Below are positions 23,579-34,800 of a stretch of 64,000 bases of DNA, piece by piece; within the stretch, counting starts at the first letter, position 1; the number at the start of each line of letters is the position of its first letter. Source of the stretch: Flaccisagitta enflata (Eukaryota > Chaetognatha > Sagittoidea > Aphragmophora); assembly GCA_965153355.1 (NCBI GenBank), contig OZ231126.1:70618001-70682000 (forward strand), in the 5' to 3' direction. A program made the position numbers and the translations under genes. A model generated the notes under the pieces. It had not been told where the DNA came from and searched no databases. It saw only the letters and a program-made list of their open reading frames with translations.

Positions 23579-23823
23579 ACAAGGCTAACACCTTACAGTC
23601 GCGTGCGGTTGAGACCATAAGACCAAAATGCTAAAAGACTAAAAGACCAAAAGACTAAGAGACTAAATGTAAACTGAATTTAATTAACTTTAAATATCTT
23701 AAAATGACTTAAAATGACTTAAAATGGAGTAAAATGACAACAAAAAAAGCAAAGTGTTACCGACGGACCAACGGACCGACAGAAGGACAGAGTGGGTAGT
23801 AGAGTCGCGTGCACGCGACTAAA
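23579..23823 (+). repeat. GGAC-family repeat with AAAATGACTT interior
   Basis: AACAAGGCTAACACCTTACA, AGTCGCGTGCGGTTGAGACC, an AAAAGACCAAAAGACTA tract and TTAAAATGACTTAAAATG units lead to GTGTTACCGACGGACC, GGGTAGTAGAGTCGCG and hairpin AGTCGCGTGCACGCGACT, then AAAAAG. The interior is replaced by simple repeats relative to the standard copy. Confidence 0.85.
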
Positions 23824-24270
23824 AAGACGGACCTTTTATGGTTGATTGCGCCATTGACAATCAAAAAAACTAATTAAAATCATAGACCATTTTGAAGCCC
23901 TTGAAAAACTCTTTCATTTGGCGCCAATCTGGTATCTCTATCTTTCTTCGTTTAGAAATGGCATTAGTTTAAAAATGTTGCCAAATTTGTTCTTTCAGTT
24001 CCTTTGAAAAAATCACCAAAATAGTGTTTCCTTTTAGAGAGCGCTAGCTCCTAAACCGTTAAAGATACAGATCGGGGATTGGTCTAGAATGAAAGATAAT
24101 TTGAAAATCTTCAAAAAAACTTTCTCTAATAAATTTTTTTAACAATTTTAAAGTCAGTTTTATCATCAAATAAAAAGGTGCGTCTTTTTTTTTAATTCGC
24201 GTAGTACTTTGGAAAAAAAGAAGTCGTAAATGCGGGCTTCCGTCTTTCTCTATCTTTAGACTCCTATTTT

Positions 24271-25300
24271 GGGCAGCGGTCCCAAAGGGCCGATGTCCTG
24301 TGGGACACAGGGATGAATTTCTATACGTCCGTTCATACGTCCGTACGTCCATACGTACATCCCACCCCTCACCTGAAGTTTTTCAAGCCTCAAATTCCCA
24401 TTGAATAACATGGGAAATTGACAAAATGCAAACTTCCCATTGAATAACATGGAAAAGCTACAAAAAAAGCCAAACAGGTCGCCCAAGGGCAATACGTGGT
24501 CAGCCATATCCGTTGCCCTGCTTTGCATGGATGCAAATCGGAATGAGAGGCAGGGCAGCGGCCCCAAAGGGGACGAAGTCTTGTAGAACACAGGGGGACT
24601 TTTGTTCGTCCATCCGTCCGTCTGTCCATCCGCCCGCCCCCTCCAGTCCCTCTCAGGCCTGAAATCTGCCCTCTCAGGCCTTAAGTCTGCCCTCTCAGGC
24701 CTGAAATCTGCCCCCTCAGGCCTTGAATCTGAGAGGGCAGATTTCAGGCCTGGGAGGGCAGTTTTCAGGCCTGAGAGGACAAGTAACATGCCTGAAAGGG
24801 CAAATTTCAGGCCTGGAAGGGCAGATTCAAGGCCTGAGAGGGCAGATTTCAGGCCTGAGAGGGCAGATTTTAGGCCTGAGAGGACAGATTTCAGGCCTGA
24901 GAGGGCCTTGGGGGGACGCACAGACGGACAAACGAACGGAGGAACGAAAATCCCCCTGTGTTCTACAGGACTTTGTCCCCTTCGGGGCCGTTGCCCAAAA
25001 AACATGTTTCCCATTGAGTAAGATGAAAAATTCATGAAAACTGAAAATATGTAAAATTCCCATTGAATAACTTGGCAAATTGATGGAAAATTAAAAATAA
25101 TGTAAAATTCCCATTGAATATCATGGAAAATTGCTACTTTGGCCTAAAATATGCCTTCTTAGGACATGTGGAAATTCACCCCTGTGTCCTACAGGACATT
25201 GGCCCTTTGAGGCCGCTGCCCTGCTCTCACTCCACTTCTTCAGTTAATCACTCCAAGCAGGGCATCGGGTACTGCTGACCATGTGCAATCCTTGGATTAC
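24271..25300 (+). repeat. GCAGCGGCCCC-family element (outer), hosting a nested copy
   Basis: The outer left end GGGCAGCGGTCCCAAAGGGC / GATGTCCTGTGGGACACAGG (24271-24315) pairs with the inverted right end CCTGTGTCCTACAGGACATT / GGCCCTTTGAGGCCGCTGCC (about 25180-25221). The tail with stem GCCCTGCT/AGCAGGGC follows to 25300. A second element with differently lettered ends (GGGGACGAAGTC) sits inside at 24478-24995, so I infer nested insertion. Confidence 0.75.
24478..24995 (-). repeat. Nested GCAGCGGCCCC-family element with inverted minisatellite
   Basis: The tail (24478-24552, minus orientation) leads to GGGCAGCGGCCCCAAAGGGG with ACGAAGTCTTGTAGAACACA (24553-24593), a TCCGTCC tract, then a 21 bp minisatellite. 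That array runs as CCTCTCAGGCCTGAAATCTG (24650-24730) and then reverses to CAGATTTCAGGCCTGAGAGG (24731-24905). The right end is TGTTCTACAGGACTTTGTCC, CCTTCGGGGCCGTTGCCC. ORFs here read heptapeptide repeats and are not genes. Confidence 0.9.
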
Positions 25301-25387
25301 TTGTTGACTCATCTTTCCCTATTTTCCTTCCCTCATTATTCTTTTCCTCTCCGGCTTCCCTTGGCCAATTCACTCTCTCCTCTTTTT

Positions 25388-26033
25388 GGGCAGCTGCCCC
25401 GAAGGGGACGAAGTCCAAAAGAACACAGGGGACTTTTGTTTGTTCGTCCGTTTGTCCGTTCATCCGTTCGTCCATTCGTCCGTTCGTCCGTTCCTCTGTT
25501 CGTCCCCCCCAGGCCCTCTCAGGCCTGAAATCTGACCTCTCAGGCCTAGAATCTGTCTTCTCAGGCCTGAAATCTGCCCTCTCAGGCCTTGAATCTGCCC
25601 TCTCAGGTCTTGAATCTGCCCTCTCAGGCCTGAAATTTGCCCTTTCAGACCTGAAACCTGCCCTCTCAGGCCTGAAATCTGCCCTCTCAGGCCTTGAATC
25701 TGCCCTCTCAGGCCTATAATTTGACCTTTTAGGCCTGAAACCTGCCCTCTCAGGCCTAAAACCTGCTCTCTCAGGCCTAAAATTTTCCCTCTCAGGCCTA
25801 AAATCTGCCCTCTCAGGCCTAAAATCTGCCCTCTCAGGCCTAAAATCTGCCCTCTCAGATTCAAGGCCTGGGGGGCGGACGGACGGACGGACAAGCAAAC
25901 AAAAGTCCCCTGTGTTCTACAGGACTTTGTCCCCTTTGGGGCCGCTGCCCTGCCTCTCATTCCGATTTACAACAAGGGAAAGCAGGGCAACGGGTATCGC
26001 TGTCCACGTATTGCCCTTGGGCGACCTGTTCAC
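25388..26033 (+). repeat. GCAGCGGCCCC-family element, ACGAAGTCC subtype
   Basis: The ends GGGCAGCTGCCCCGAAGGGG / ACGAAGTCC and inverted GGACTTTGTCCCCTTTGGGG / CCGCTGCCC (to 25950) enclose a TCCGTTCG tract, about 17 units of the 21 bp CTCTCAGGCCTGAAATCTGC repeat (25510-25870) and a GGAC tract. The tail with GCCCTGCC...GCAGGGCAACGGGTATCG follows to 26033. The long Arg-Pro-Glu-Arg-Ala-Asp-Phe ORF is translated repeat. Confidence 0.95.
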
Positions 26034-26100
26034 TCCCTTTCACCATCTCTTCACACTTTCTCTCCCCTAAAGAGATGGGGAAAGGTACCAACGAGCCCAA

Positions 26101-26250
26101 ATGACCCCGTGACCTAATTAGGTCATTAACTAATTGATTAATGACCTAGTTAATGACCCTTAATTGCCCTTAATGACCCTGTTAATTGTTTCTAATGACT
26201 CTGCTAATTGCTCTTAATGACTTCGCTAATTGCCCATGACCTACTTAATG
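26101..26250. repeat. Subterminal AATTAGGTCATTAA repeats, left arm
   Basis: Degenerate repetitions of TTAATGACC/TAATTG(C)CC words occupy the first 200 bp of the left arm and are mirrored at 31370-31520. Such subterminal repeats could serve as protein-binding sites for mobilisation; this is inference. Confidence 0.6.
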
Positions 26251-26462
26251 TGACCTTATTCCTGTGACCTGTGTGACCTAATTCCGTAATAATAAATAAT
26301 GGTTGGCTAATTGTCGCTTAATTGTTAGCAGTGAAGGAATGCCCAGGCAATGCAATGGTACATTCCATTGCCTGGGTATTCCTACTGCGTTTTGATAGAG
26401 GGGAAGAGGAAAAGGGTGTCTTTTTCTCCCTTTTTTACTTCTTCTACCCAACTCTTTAACTC

Positions 26463-26695
<233 letters not shown>

Positions 26696-27060
26696 CTCGC
26701 TTCTCTCTCTGCACTTGCCCTCTCTCCAAACTCTACTCTTCTTTTGACTTCCCATCTCTTGCTTTTTTGCTTCTTCTTCTTTTCTTTTCTTGCTGTTGTC
26801 AGAATATCATTATTCTTCACATTGTACATTTTCATGCAATAAAAAGGCTTATAAAATTTTCAGTTTATACATATTGACCATTACATTTGCGATAGGTAAA
26901 AGTACAGTTATTTGATATTAAGATACAATACAGAACATTCTTGACAATGCAAATTATGCACAGAAATTTATGAAAGTTTTATTATGCTGTAATGCGGGAC
27001 GAGCATAAATTTCCACTCGCCAGCCAAGAACTTTCCTCTTAGCGCACATGACTTATTGTT

Positions 27061-28210
27061 TCTTTCGCATTATTTCATTTTCCGGTTTTCCTTCCTTGCT
27101 TCTTCATTTGATTTTGTCGAGATTGCTGAACCACATCTTCTAATCGCTGTTCGTGCGATCAAATGCTCTTGATTCACACAATAGCTGCTTTGTGACGCTT
27201 CATCGATTTCTTCTGAGTTTCGGCAGAATTCTTTTGAGGTGTGTTTTGCCCATTTGAATGCTGAGAAGGTATTTGGTAAAAGCTTTTTTGACCAAAACAG
27301 CAGTTGATGCTTCCAGACCATTCATCTCTACCATTCCATCAATGAAGACTTACTTTTCTGCGTTGGTTGTTTCCATCACTCACTATCATTTTCATTCATC
27401 TTCTCCTTCCTTCCTTCCTTCCTTCCTTCCTCCTTATCATCCATTGTTTTCCTCTGACTTTTTTGGTAGCATGTTGTTAGTGGGATGTTCTTGGATATAA
27501 ATGGACGTTGGAGTAATGTCACTCCTACTTAGTGAAATGTTGCAACAAATCGGGATCAAATGCATATTTGAAAGAAAATTGGCCATCTTTCGCAATATGA
27601 CCCTGCTCCATTTCACTGAATAGATTTTAAAACGGCCATTTCTTTTGATTAGCACTTGATGCGATTCGTCAATGTTCAACGGAGCTTGACATGGTTGGCT
27701 GACATGCAGATTACCATCAAATTGATCATACGCTAAATCAATGCGGTTAATATTTTTTTTAACGCTCTTGATGTCGTTCTCTTGAAGAAATCGGTTAATT
27801 GATAGATCGCCATCACCATCAATTGGCTTCTTCATTCGCACCGCAGTGGCATCTTTCTAGCTATAGTTTTCCCGAGAAATAGCAGAAATGTGAATTGGTG
27901 TCACTTCTGAGATTCTGATTGATAGACAATGATCCATGGCATTATTTGCCTACCATATATTGAGTTAGTCACCATGTTTGCATTTGATATGTTTAACTGA
28001 GTTACATAGAATCTTGTTATACTTATGCCAATGGCTCTCATTTTTTATTTTTCAGTATGAAATAAAGTCTAAATGGGTGAAGGATTTGGCCTTTTTTTCT
28101 TTTGAATTGCTTCTGAATTGCGAATAGACGAGCAAAATTCACAATGGGGCAAGATTCATGTTTCTTTCGCCATGAATGTTGTTTGACCATTTTTCCTGAA
28201 AAATTTTGAT
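27061..28210 (-). pseudogene. Decayed left-arm copies of the three element ORFs
   Basis: On the minus strand, 28070-28210 corresponds to the first zinc-finger ORF but has lost the second Cys. 27437-27841 corresponds to the second ORF (shared FLQENDIK, LHVSQP, CQAPL, VILRKM). 27061-27430 corresponds to the acidic ORF (shared KSFFDQ region and C-terminal block) with shifts and stops. The acidic Glu run is replaced by a CCTT tract (27412-27432). The right-arm versions at 28919-30373 remain open. Confidence 0.75.
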
Positions 28211-28214
28211 GGGC

Positions 28215-28830
28215 AATCAAGAATCCAAGGAAAAATGGAAATATCCAAGGAAAGTGAATATCCAGTGTGGAAAGTGGATCTATTGGAAAGTGGAAATATC
28301 TGAGGTGGAAAAGGAAATATCCAGGGGAAAAGTGGAAATATCCAGGTGGAAGTGAAATATCCATGGAAAGAAAGATCCAGTGGAAAACTGGGAAATATCC
28401 ACTTGAAAGTGGAAATATCCAAAAAGTGAAATATCCAGGAAAAAGTGGAAATATCCAGGAAAAGTGGAAACATCCACTTTTCCCGCCTGGATATTTCCAT
28501 TTTTATTAAAGTGGAAATAGTGATAATTCCACTATTTCCACTTTCCACCTGGATATTTCCACTTTGGATATTTCCATATTTCCACTTTTCCACCTGGATA
28601 TTTCCACTTTTCCCCTGGATATTTCCACTTTTCCACCTGGATATTTCCACTTTTCCCTTGGATATTTCCACTTTTCCCCTGGATATTTCCACTTTTCCCT
28701 TGGATATTTCCACTTTTCCCTTGGATATTTCCACTTTTCCACCTGGATATTTCCACTTTTCCCTTGGATATTTCCACTTTTCCACCTGGATATTTCCACT
28801 TTTCCTTGGATATTTCCATTTTTCCTTGGA
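28215..28830. repeat. Inverted 21 bp minisatellite at the element centre
   Basis: The unit TGGATATTTCCACTTTTCCC (plus one base) is repeated about fifteen times in one orientation at 28545-28830. It is repeated more degenerately in the opposite orientation at 28215-28490. The symmetry axis is near 28500-28540. Open frames across it are products of the 21 bp period. Confidence 0.95.
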
Positions 28831-28918
28831 TTGCGCACCGATTGCCCCATCAAAATTTTTTCAGGGTATAAAATGGTCAAACATTGAGAATTTTAACATT
28901 CACTATTTTGAAGAAAAC

Positions 28919-29098
28919 ATGAAAGGATCTTGCCCCCATTGTGAAAATAAATATTTTGCTCGTCTGGACCGTCATATTCGCAGAATTCACGGAAACAATT
29001 CATGCAAGAAAACCAAAAGGCCAACACCTTGTGAAATTGCCCTTATTACCCATTTGAAGACTTTTGTTTCATACTTGGAAAAACAGCAAAAATCATGA
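28919..29098 (+). CDS. Small C2H2 zinc-finger protein (element ORF A, 59 aa)
   Basis: Starts MKGSCPHCENKYFARLDRHI and has a single C2H2-type finger: Cys5, Cys8, His19 and His24 in the arrangement CPHC-x10-HIRRIH. The remainder is a basic, mostly helical tail. C2H2 fingers bind nucleic acid or protein; the specific role is unknown. The stop overlaps the start of the next ORF as ATGA (29095-29098). The ATG at 29095 opens another protein starting MKGHCIEC, so the two ORFs look like tandem paralogues at their N termini. The reading frame is open further upstream through the minisatellite, but the ATG at 28919 aligns with the ORF B start, which decides the start. Expression is unproven. Confidence 0.6.
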   Translation: MKGSCPHCENKYFARLDRHIRRIHGNNSCKKTKRPTPCEIALITHLKTFVSYLEKQQKS

Positions 29099-29679
29099 AG
29101 GGCCATTGTATAGAATGCAACAAGTTCTATGTAAGGCTCGACAAACATATCAAATACAAACATGGTGAACTAACTCAACACTATGGTGGGCAAATAGATG
29201 CCATGGATCAAGATCAGCAATCTATCCAATCGCAAGATGACTCTCAAGAAATGACACGCGGTTCATGGCCCTTCTACTTCTTCCTTCCGGAAAACTTCTT
29301 GCGAAGAAAAGATGCCACTCGTTGTGCGGATGAAAGAGAGCCAATTGATATTGATTGGCAGTCCTGTCAATTGGCTCAATTTCTTCAAGAGAATGACATC
29401 AAGGCTTGGTTAAAAAATAGCTCTAATTCTTTCACATTGATGTCTTTGGCACGTATGATCAATTTGATGAATAATCTGCATGTCAGCCAACCATCATGTC
29501 AAGCTCCGTTGGACATTGACAGATCACATCAAAGTGCTAAAAAGAATCCTAAAAGAATGGCTCGTTTTCAAAATCTATTCAGTGAAATGGAGCAGGTCAT
29601 ATTGCGAAAGATGAAGCCAATTTTCCTCAAATATGCCGATTTGATCCCCGATTTGTTGCAACATTTTCACTATAAGTAG
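29095..29679 (+). CDS. Zinc-finger protein (element ORF B, 194 aa)
   Basis: Begins MKGHCIECNKFYVRLDKHIK with a C2H2 finger (Cys5, Cys8, His18, His23) closely resembling ORF A. A Gln/Asp-rich linker, a hydrophobic stretch WPFYFFLPENFLRRKD (about residues 58-73) and a helical C-terminal region with FLQENDIKAWLK, LMSLARMINLMNNLHVSQPS and VILRKMKPIFLKYADLIPDL follow. I recognise no family for the C-terminal part. It overlaps ORF A by 4 bp and is followed after 52 bp by ORF C, a compact layout more like viral or transposon genes than host genes. A decayed copy is on the minus strand at 27437-27841. Confidence 0.6.
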   Translation: MKGHCIECNKFYVRLDKHIKYKHGELTQHYGGQIDAMDQDQQSIQSQDDSQEMTRGSWPFYFFLPENFLRRKDATRCADEREPIDIDWQSCQLAQFLQENDIKAWLKNSSNSFTLMSLARMINLMNNLHVSQPSCQAPLDIDRSHQSAKKNPKRMARFQNLFSEMEQVILRKMKPIFLKYADLIPDLLQHFHYK

Positions 29680-29731
29680 GAGTGACATTACTCCAACGTC
29701 CATTTATATCCAAGAACGTCCCACAAACAAC

Positions 29732-30373
29732 ATGCTACCGAAAAAGTCAGAGTGGAAAACAATGGATGATATTGAGGAGGAGGAGGAGGAGGAGGAGGAG
29801 GAGGAGGAGGATGAAACTGGAGATGAAGAAAATGATAGTGAAGATGATGGAGAAGAAAACAACCAACGCAGAAAACAAACACTGGTCGACTTCATTGATG
29901 GAATGGTAGATGATGAATGGTCTGGAAGCATCAACAACGATTTGGATTTGGTCAAAAAAGCTTTTACCAAATACCTTCTCAGCATTCAAATGGGCAAAAC
30001 ACCTCTCATCAAGGAATTCACACGTAAATATGAGAAAGAAATCAAGTTGATGAAACGTCACAAAGCAGCTGACGGTGTGGAAAAGAATGAAGATGAGATC
30101 CAAGAAGCGGCTTTTGAAACAACATTTGAATCCTTTGAACAACGATTAGAAGATGTGGTTCGCGAAATCTATCGACAGCGTCAAATGGAAGAAGAGGAAA
30201 GCCAAGAGGAGGAAAACCCGGAAAATGCTAATGGACAAGCAGGAAATGGCCTACGGAAAAGAAAACGCAATAAGAAAAAAAGTCATGTGCCTTACAGAGA
30301 GCAGAAAGTTCTTCGACCTTTGACGGAATTGGAGTTGTATCGATCCCGCCTTGGCATTACACCTAGCACTTAA
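29732..30373 (+). CDS. Acidic protein with C-terminal basic cluster (element ORF C, 213 aa)
   Basis: After MLPKKSEWKTMDDI comes a run of about 13 Glu encoded by a GGA/GAG triplet microsatellite (29776-29813). Further acidic sequence, QRRKQTLVDFIDGMVDDEWS, a helical middle (FTKYLLSIQMGKTPLIKEFT; FESFEQRLEDVVREIYRQRQ) and a basic cluster RKRKRNKKK near residues 187-195 that could be a nuclear localisation signal follow. It ends ELYRSRLGITPST. A poly(A)-like AATAAA occurs immediately after the stop (30373-30378) and AATAAATAAG about 110 bp further on. Function is unknown. It could be a second exon of ORF B rather than a separate gene; I see no strong splice pair that joins them. Confidence 0.55.
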   Translation: MLPKKSEWKTMDDIEEEEEEEEEEEEDETGDEENDSEDDGEENNQRRKQTLVDFIDGMVDDEWSGSINNDLDLVKKAFTKYLLSIQMGKTPLIKEFTRKYEKEIKLMKRHKAADGVEKNEDEIQEAAFETTFESFEQRLEDVVREIYRQRQMEEEESQEEENPENANGQAGNGLRKRKRNKKKSHVPYREQKVLRPLTELELYRSRLGITPST

Positions 30374-30709
30374 TAAAACTTTCATGCAAATTTCATTGTT
30401 AACTTTTTTATAACTTTGTACCTTCATTGTCAAGATATAAGAATTTCATTATTATTGTTAACTGTCACTGCGACATAATATGAAATAAATAAGATTTTGT
30501 ATAATCCATGCCTTTTTTTTTTTTTTTTTGCCTTACTCATTTGTAAATGTAGATAAAACCGATAGCTATGTACTAAACACAGCAAAGAATTTCGATCTGT
30601 CCAAAGCAAATTTTATTGCCCTATGAAAAAGGTGTCAAAACTGGAGAGTCTTTTGTTTTAGTCTTGAAGGACAGGATGCATCGGACTCACGATCTTTTTA
30701 CGACATCAT

Positions 30710-31163
<454 letters not shown>

Positions 31164-31369
31164 TTAAAGAGTTGGGTAGAAGAAGTAAAAAAGGGAGAAA
31201 AAGACACCCTTTTCCTCTTCCCCTCTATCAAAACGCAGTAGGAATACCCAGGCAATGGAATGTACCATTGCATTGCCTGGGCATTCCTTCACTGCTAACA
31301 ATTAAGCGACAATTAGCCAACCATTATTTATTATTACGGAATTAGGTCACACAGGTCACAGGAATAAGG

Positions 31370-31520
31370 TCACATTAAGTAGGTCATGGGCAATTAGCGA
31401 AGTCATTAAGAGCAATTAGCAGAGTCATTAGAAACAATTAACAGGGTCATTAAGGGCAATTAAGGGTCATTAACTAGGTCATTAATCAATTAGTTAATGA
31501 CCTAATTAGGTCACGGGGTC
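31370..31520. repeat. Subterminal GGTCATTAA repeats, right arm
   Basis: Inverted counterpart of 26101-26250: repeated GTCATTAAGAGCAATTAGC-like words, ending with CTAATTAGGTCACGGGGTCA before the element tip. Confidence 0.6.
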
Positions 31521-31617
31521 ATTTGGGCTCGTTGGTACCTTTCCCCATCTCTCCCTAATCCTCCTTCTACCATTCACTCAATTTGAAACAGGTTTTGCTA
31601 CGAAGAAGCTATAAGGT

Positions 31618-31714
<97 letters not shown>

Positions 31715-31723
31715 TAAAAACAA

Positions 31724-31815
<92 letters not shown>
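31618..31815. repeat. (CAA)n trinucleotide microsatellite
   Basis: CAA repeats interrupted once by ATAAAAACAAAAA at about 31713-31726. It ends 24 bp before the start codon of the 31839 gene, so it is probably in its 5' untranslated region or promoter. Confidence 0.95.
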
Positions 31816-31838
31816 CCATCTGAGAAACACCGACCATC

Positions 31839-34800
31839 ATGGAGCGGACAGAAGAGAAACTCATCGCACAACCATGTCAAGACGAGCATCGGGATGAAGA
31901 GCCTCCACAGCATGAAAAGAACCAACAGCAACAACGGTATTTCCTCCACAATTACACGGGAGCTTCACTCAGGGAAACGTCCAATATGAGCTTCGCCGAC
32001 TGGCAGCGGGAGACGCTCGCTTTGACTCGCGGCGCGACCATCATCGAGTGGAGCACTTTTAAAACGCCTTTAAAAACTCTAGGTCGCATTGGGCAAACTG
32101 TCATGCAGTCATCCATTCCCACTTTTTTACTCATCGTAAGTGTATTTTTTTGCCTAGTCAGCCTACTTGTGGGCTTCATTTCATCCCGCTTTTTCAGTTT
32201 CATTTCCTTTTCTACTTCTAGCATTCTTACCATTTTCATTTTCATTTTGTTATTCTCTTCAATTTGTACCTATATACACCGCACCACGGACCACACCTTG
32301 AAGTTAGAACACAGCTTCATAGTGTTCAAACTTGTCAATGACCACGGCATTGAACTTGGGGTATCAATTGAGAAAATCCGCGAGGGAATGCTTTTCCAAA
32401 TTGCCAAATCACTTGAATCGGTGAAACAGTTTGCCAAAGGAGAAGAGCGGGGTTTTGTGGAAAATGTAAAGGCTTCAAAAAATTTGGGTTTCAATATTTT
32501 GTCATCTCTCCCCTTATCCATAGAGCTGATACTTAATTCAGAAGATCTGTTTGGTGCCTATTACCATGTTTTGATTGATAATTGCCAACAAACGGTCACT
32601 AAGTTGCTGAAAGCCATTGCGGAGAAGTCCCTTGGTCTAGAATTTTGTATCCCTGGATCGGATGTTAAAGTCAAGATAGATGATGAGGAGGCTGTCACTT
32701 TTGTCCAAAAACTTTTCCCAAATTGGCGTGACGGAAAGACGCAACTTTTCCCTGAAATTCCAGATCCCTTTGCAATCATTGTCAAAGAATTATCAAACAT
32801 AGAGACAGCAGATAATGCCATTTATCAGTTTCTAGGCTTCAAACAAAGGATTGTCAATGTGCTTTGTCGGTTTTTGACTGTGAAAAAGGGTGAATTTCTG
32901 AAGGGGCGAAATGCATTGTTGACAAAACTAAGCCAGTCGTCCTTCAAAAAATCTCTCCAGGGTGCTGGTACCTTCTCAGGTTCAGTGATAATTGATACTA
33001 TTTCAAGCATGTGGAGCAACACTTTGGACATCGTCGCTGTTATTGACCGTCTAGGAGTTGTCATTTTCCATTTCCCCGATAATGAGGATCGTAAAGATAC
33101 CATCACTGTTGTCAAGGAGAAAATGGAACTTGTGTCCAAAATCGAAGATCTCTCAAAAGAGGGTGGAAAGAGAATCCATGCTGTCACCATAACGCGTGAC
33201 TCAAAGGTCACCAGATGCTTATCAATTAAAGAAAGCAATCAGGGTTTTATGATAAGTCTAGAAGCTGCTGCCAAGGCAACAGACGATGATTTGGATGAAT
33301 TGCTGAGGAAATGCTTGCAACAACTGTCTGGTAAAGTTGCATCTCTTTCGTCTTCCCCTGTGAAAAAAACTGCCGCTCACGCGCCGCTTCACAGATTCAC
33401 ATCGAAGTTGTTTTTGCTGCAAAACATGGAGAACAAAGATGTCCTCATTCACAATCGTCTCATGAAACAAGAGTTTGGCCAAGAAGAATTTGTTGTCTGG
33501 ACACCAAAACAGAATCAAATCATCCAAGAGGCAAGAGATACCTTTCTGAAAGGGGATCAGTCCAAAATTCACTGGATTGTCCAAGGATGTTATGGTAGTG
33601 GAAAGACCTTGCTTCTCATGCAATTGGCAAAAGAATTCATCGAGAGTGGAAAGGAAGGAAACGTTTTTATTTCTGTAGACGATTATTATGAAAATTTAAC
33701 AGAAATGCTGCGCAAATATATTTCTGAAAAACAGTTGGAAAATCGAGTCATTGTCGGTGAAAAACCCAAATGCGATGACCAATTTGGATTCGTGTTGGTT
33801 GACGAGTTCATCTTTCATTGGCAAGGCATACAGCCTTTTCAAAAGAAACTTCTCCTTCCATTTAATGATCGTAAGCCATCACTCGTCTTATTCACGAGTG
33901 AGTCAACAGTCGAAGTGAATGAGCAAAAAAATCATTACTTCAAAAGTGTTAGTTGGCTGCGTGATATGAAATTCCCAGTCAAACCTCTTGACGGTAATCT
34001 TCGTTCTTCGGCTGAGATCGTAACATTTGCAAGAATTTATCAAAAATATCTCAAACAAGTCAATTGGGACCCCGGTGAGCCGGTCCGTTCATCGCTCGAG
34101 TGGAAATCGGGTCGACCCAGAAGTACGCTATTCCAGGATGATTCCAACGACCGACTGTCGTTTTTGCAAGACTGCGTCAAAGAAATAACGGATTTGGCAA
34201 TCCACGGAAAAACTGTCATGGTTTCACCTTACCTTCATTTCTCACTGCGAGTCGTACTCGAGGATTTCTGCAAAAATATCAGAAATGTATCATTCAGTTA
34301 TTCCCAAGAGATTCTTGGTTGTCAATATCCATGCGTGATCATCATCTTGGATATGTTCACTTGTTTACCCCCTCTGAAGTCTCTCGTCGATTCCATGACT
34401 CGAGCGACGACTTCTCTTCATTTCTTCGTTAACACTTCCACGGAACCGATGCGCATCAACGGGATTCCGTCATCTCGACTAGAAGTTTGTCTCAAGCGCG
34501 ACGTCGAATCGAGATTGAGACAATTGATTTCCGACGTTGATTCAATTGATAAGAAAGTTCTCATCGCTGACGCTTCTGATCTCCTCCGGAAGTCATTCAT
34601 TGACAAGATCAAAGAGAAAGTCACGATGGTAAATTCGATTCGATGGAAAACGTGGCCGGAATTCGGAGAAGCCACGAAAGAATTTTCACTTCTTGTTCAA
34701 ATCCAACCGGAAAAAGTGCTTGCCACAAGTGTCGCATTTTGCAGCTTTCCTCCTTACATTCAACTCATGCTCGTTGGTGAGGGTTCATGCATGGCTGAAA

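Noticed and set aside
24256-25078. 259-codon and other ORFs with Leu-Ser-Gly-Leu-Lys repeats
   Set aside because: Same repeat family, with the array reversing orientation, so no protein is conserved.
25248-25960. Long ORFs with seven-residue repeats on the minus strand
   Set aside because: They are the 21 bp minisatellite of a dispersed repeat read in frame; several frames and both strands are open alike, and other copies give the same pattern.
28156-28880. Overlapping ORFs on both strands around the element centre
   Set aside because: The 21 bp period keeps frames open; only the region from 28919 onward shows zinc-finger character.
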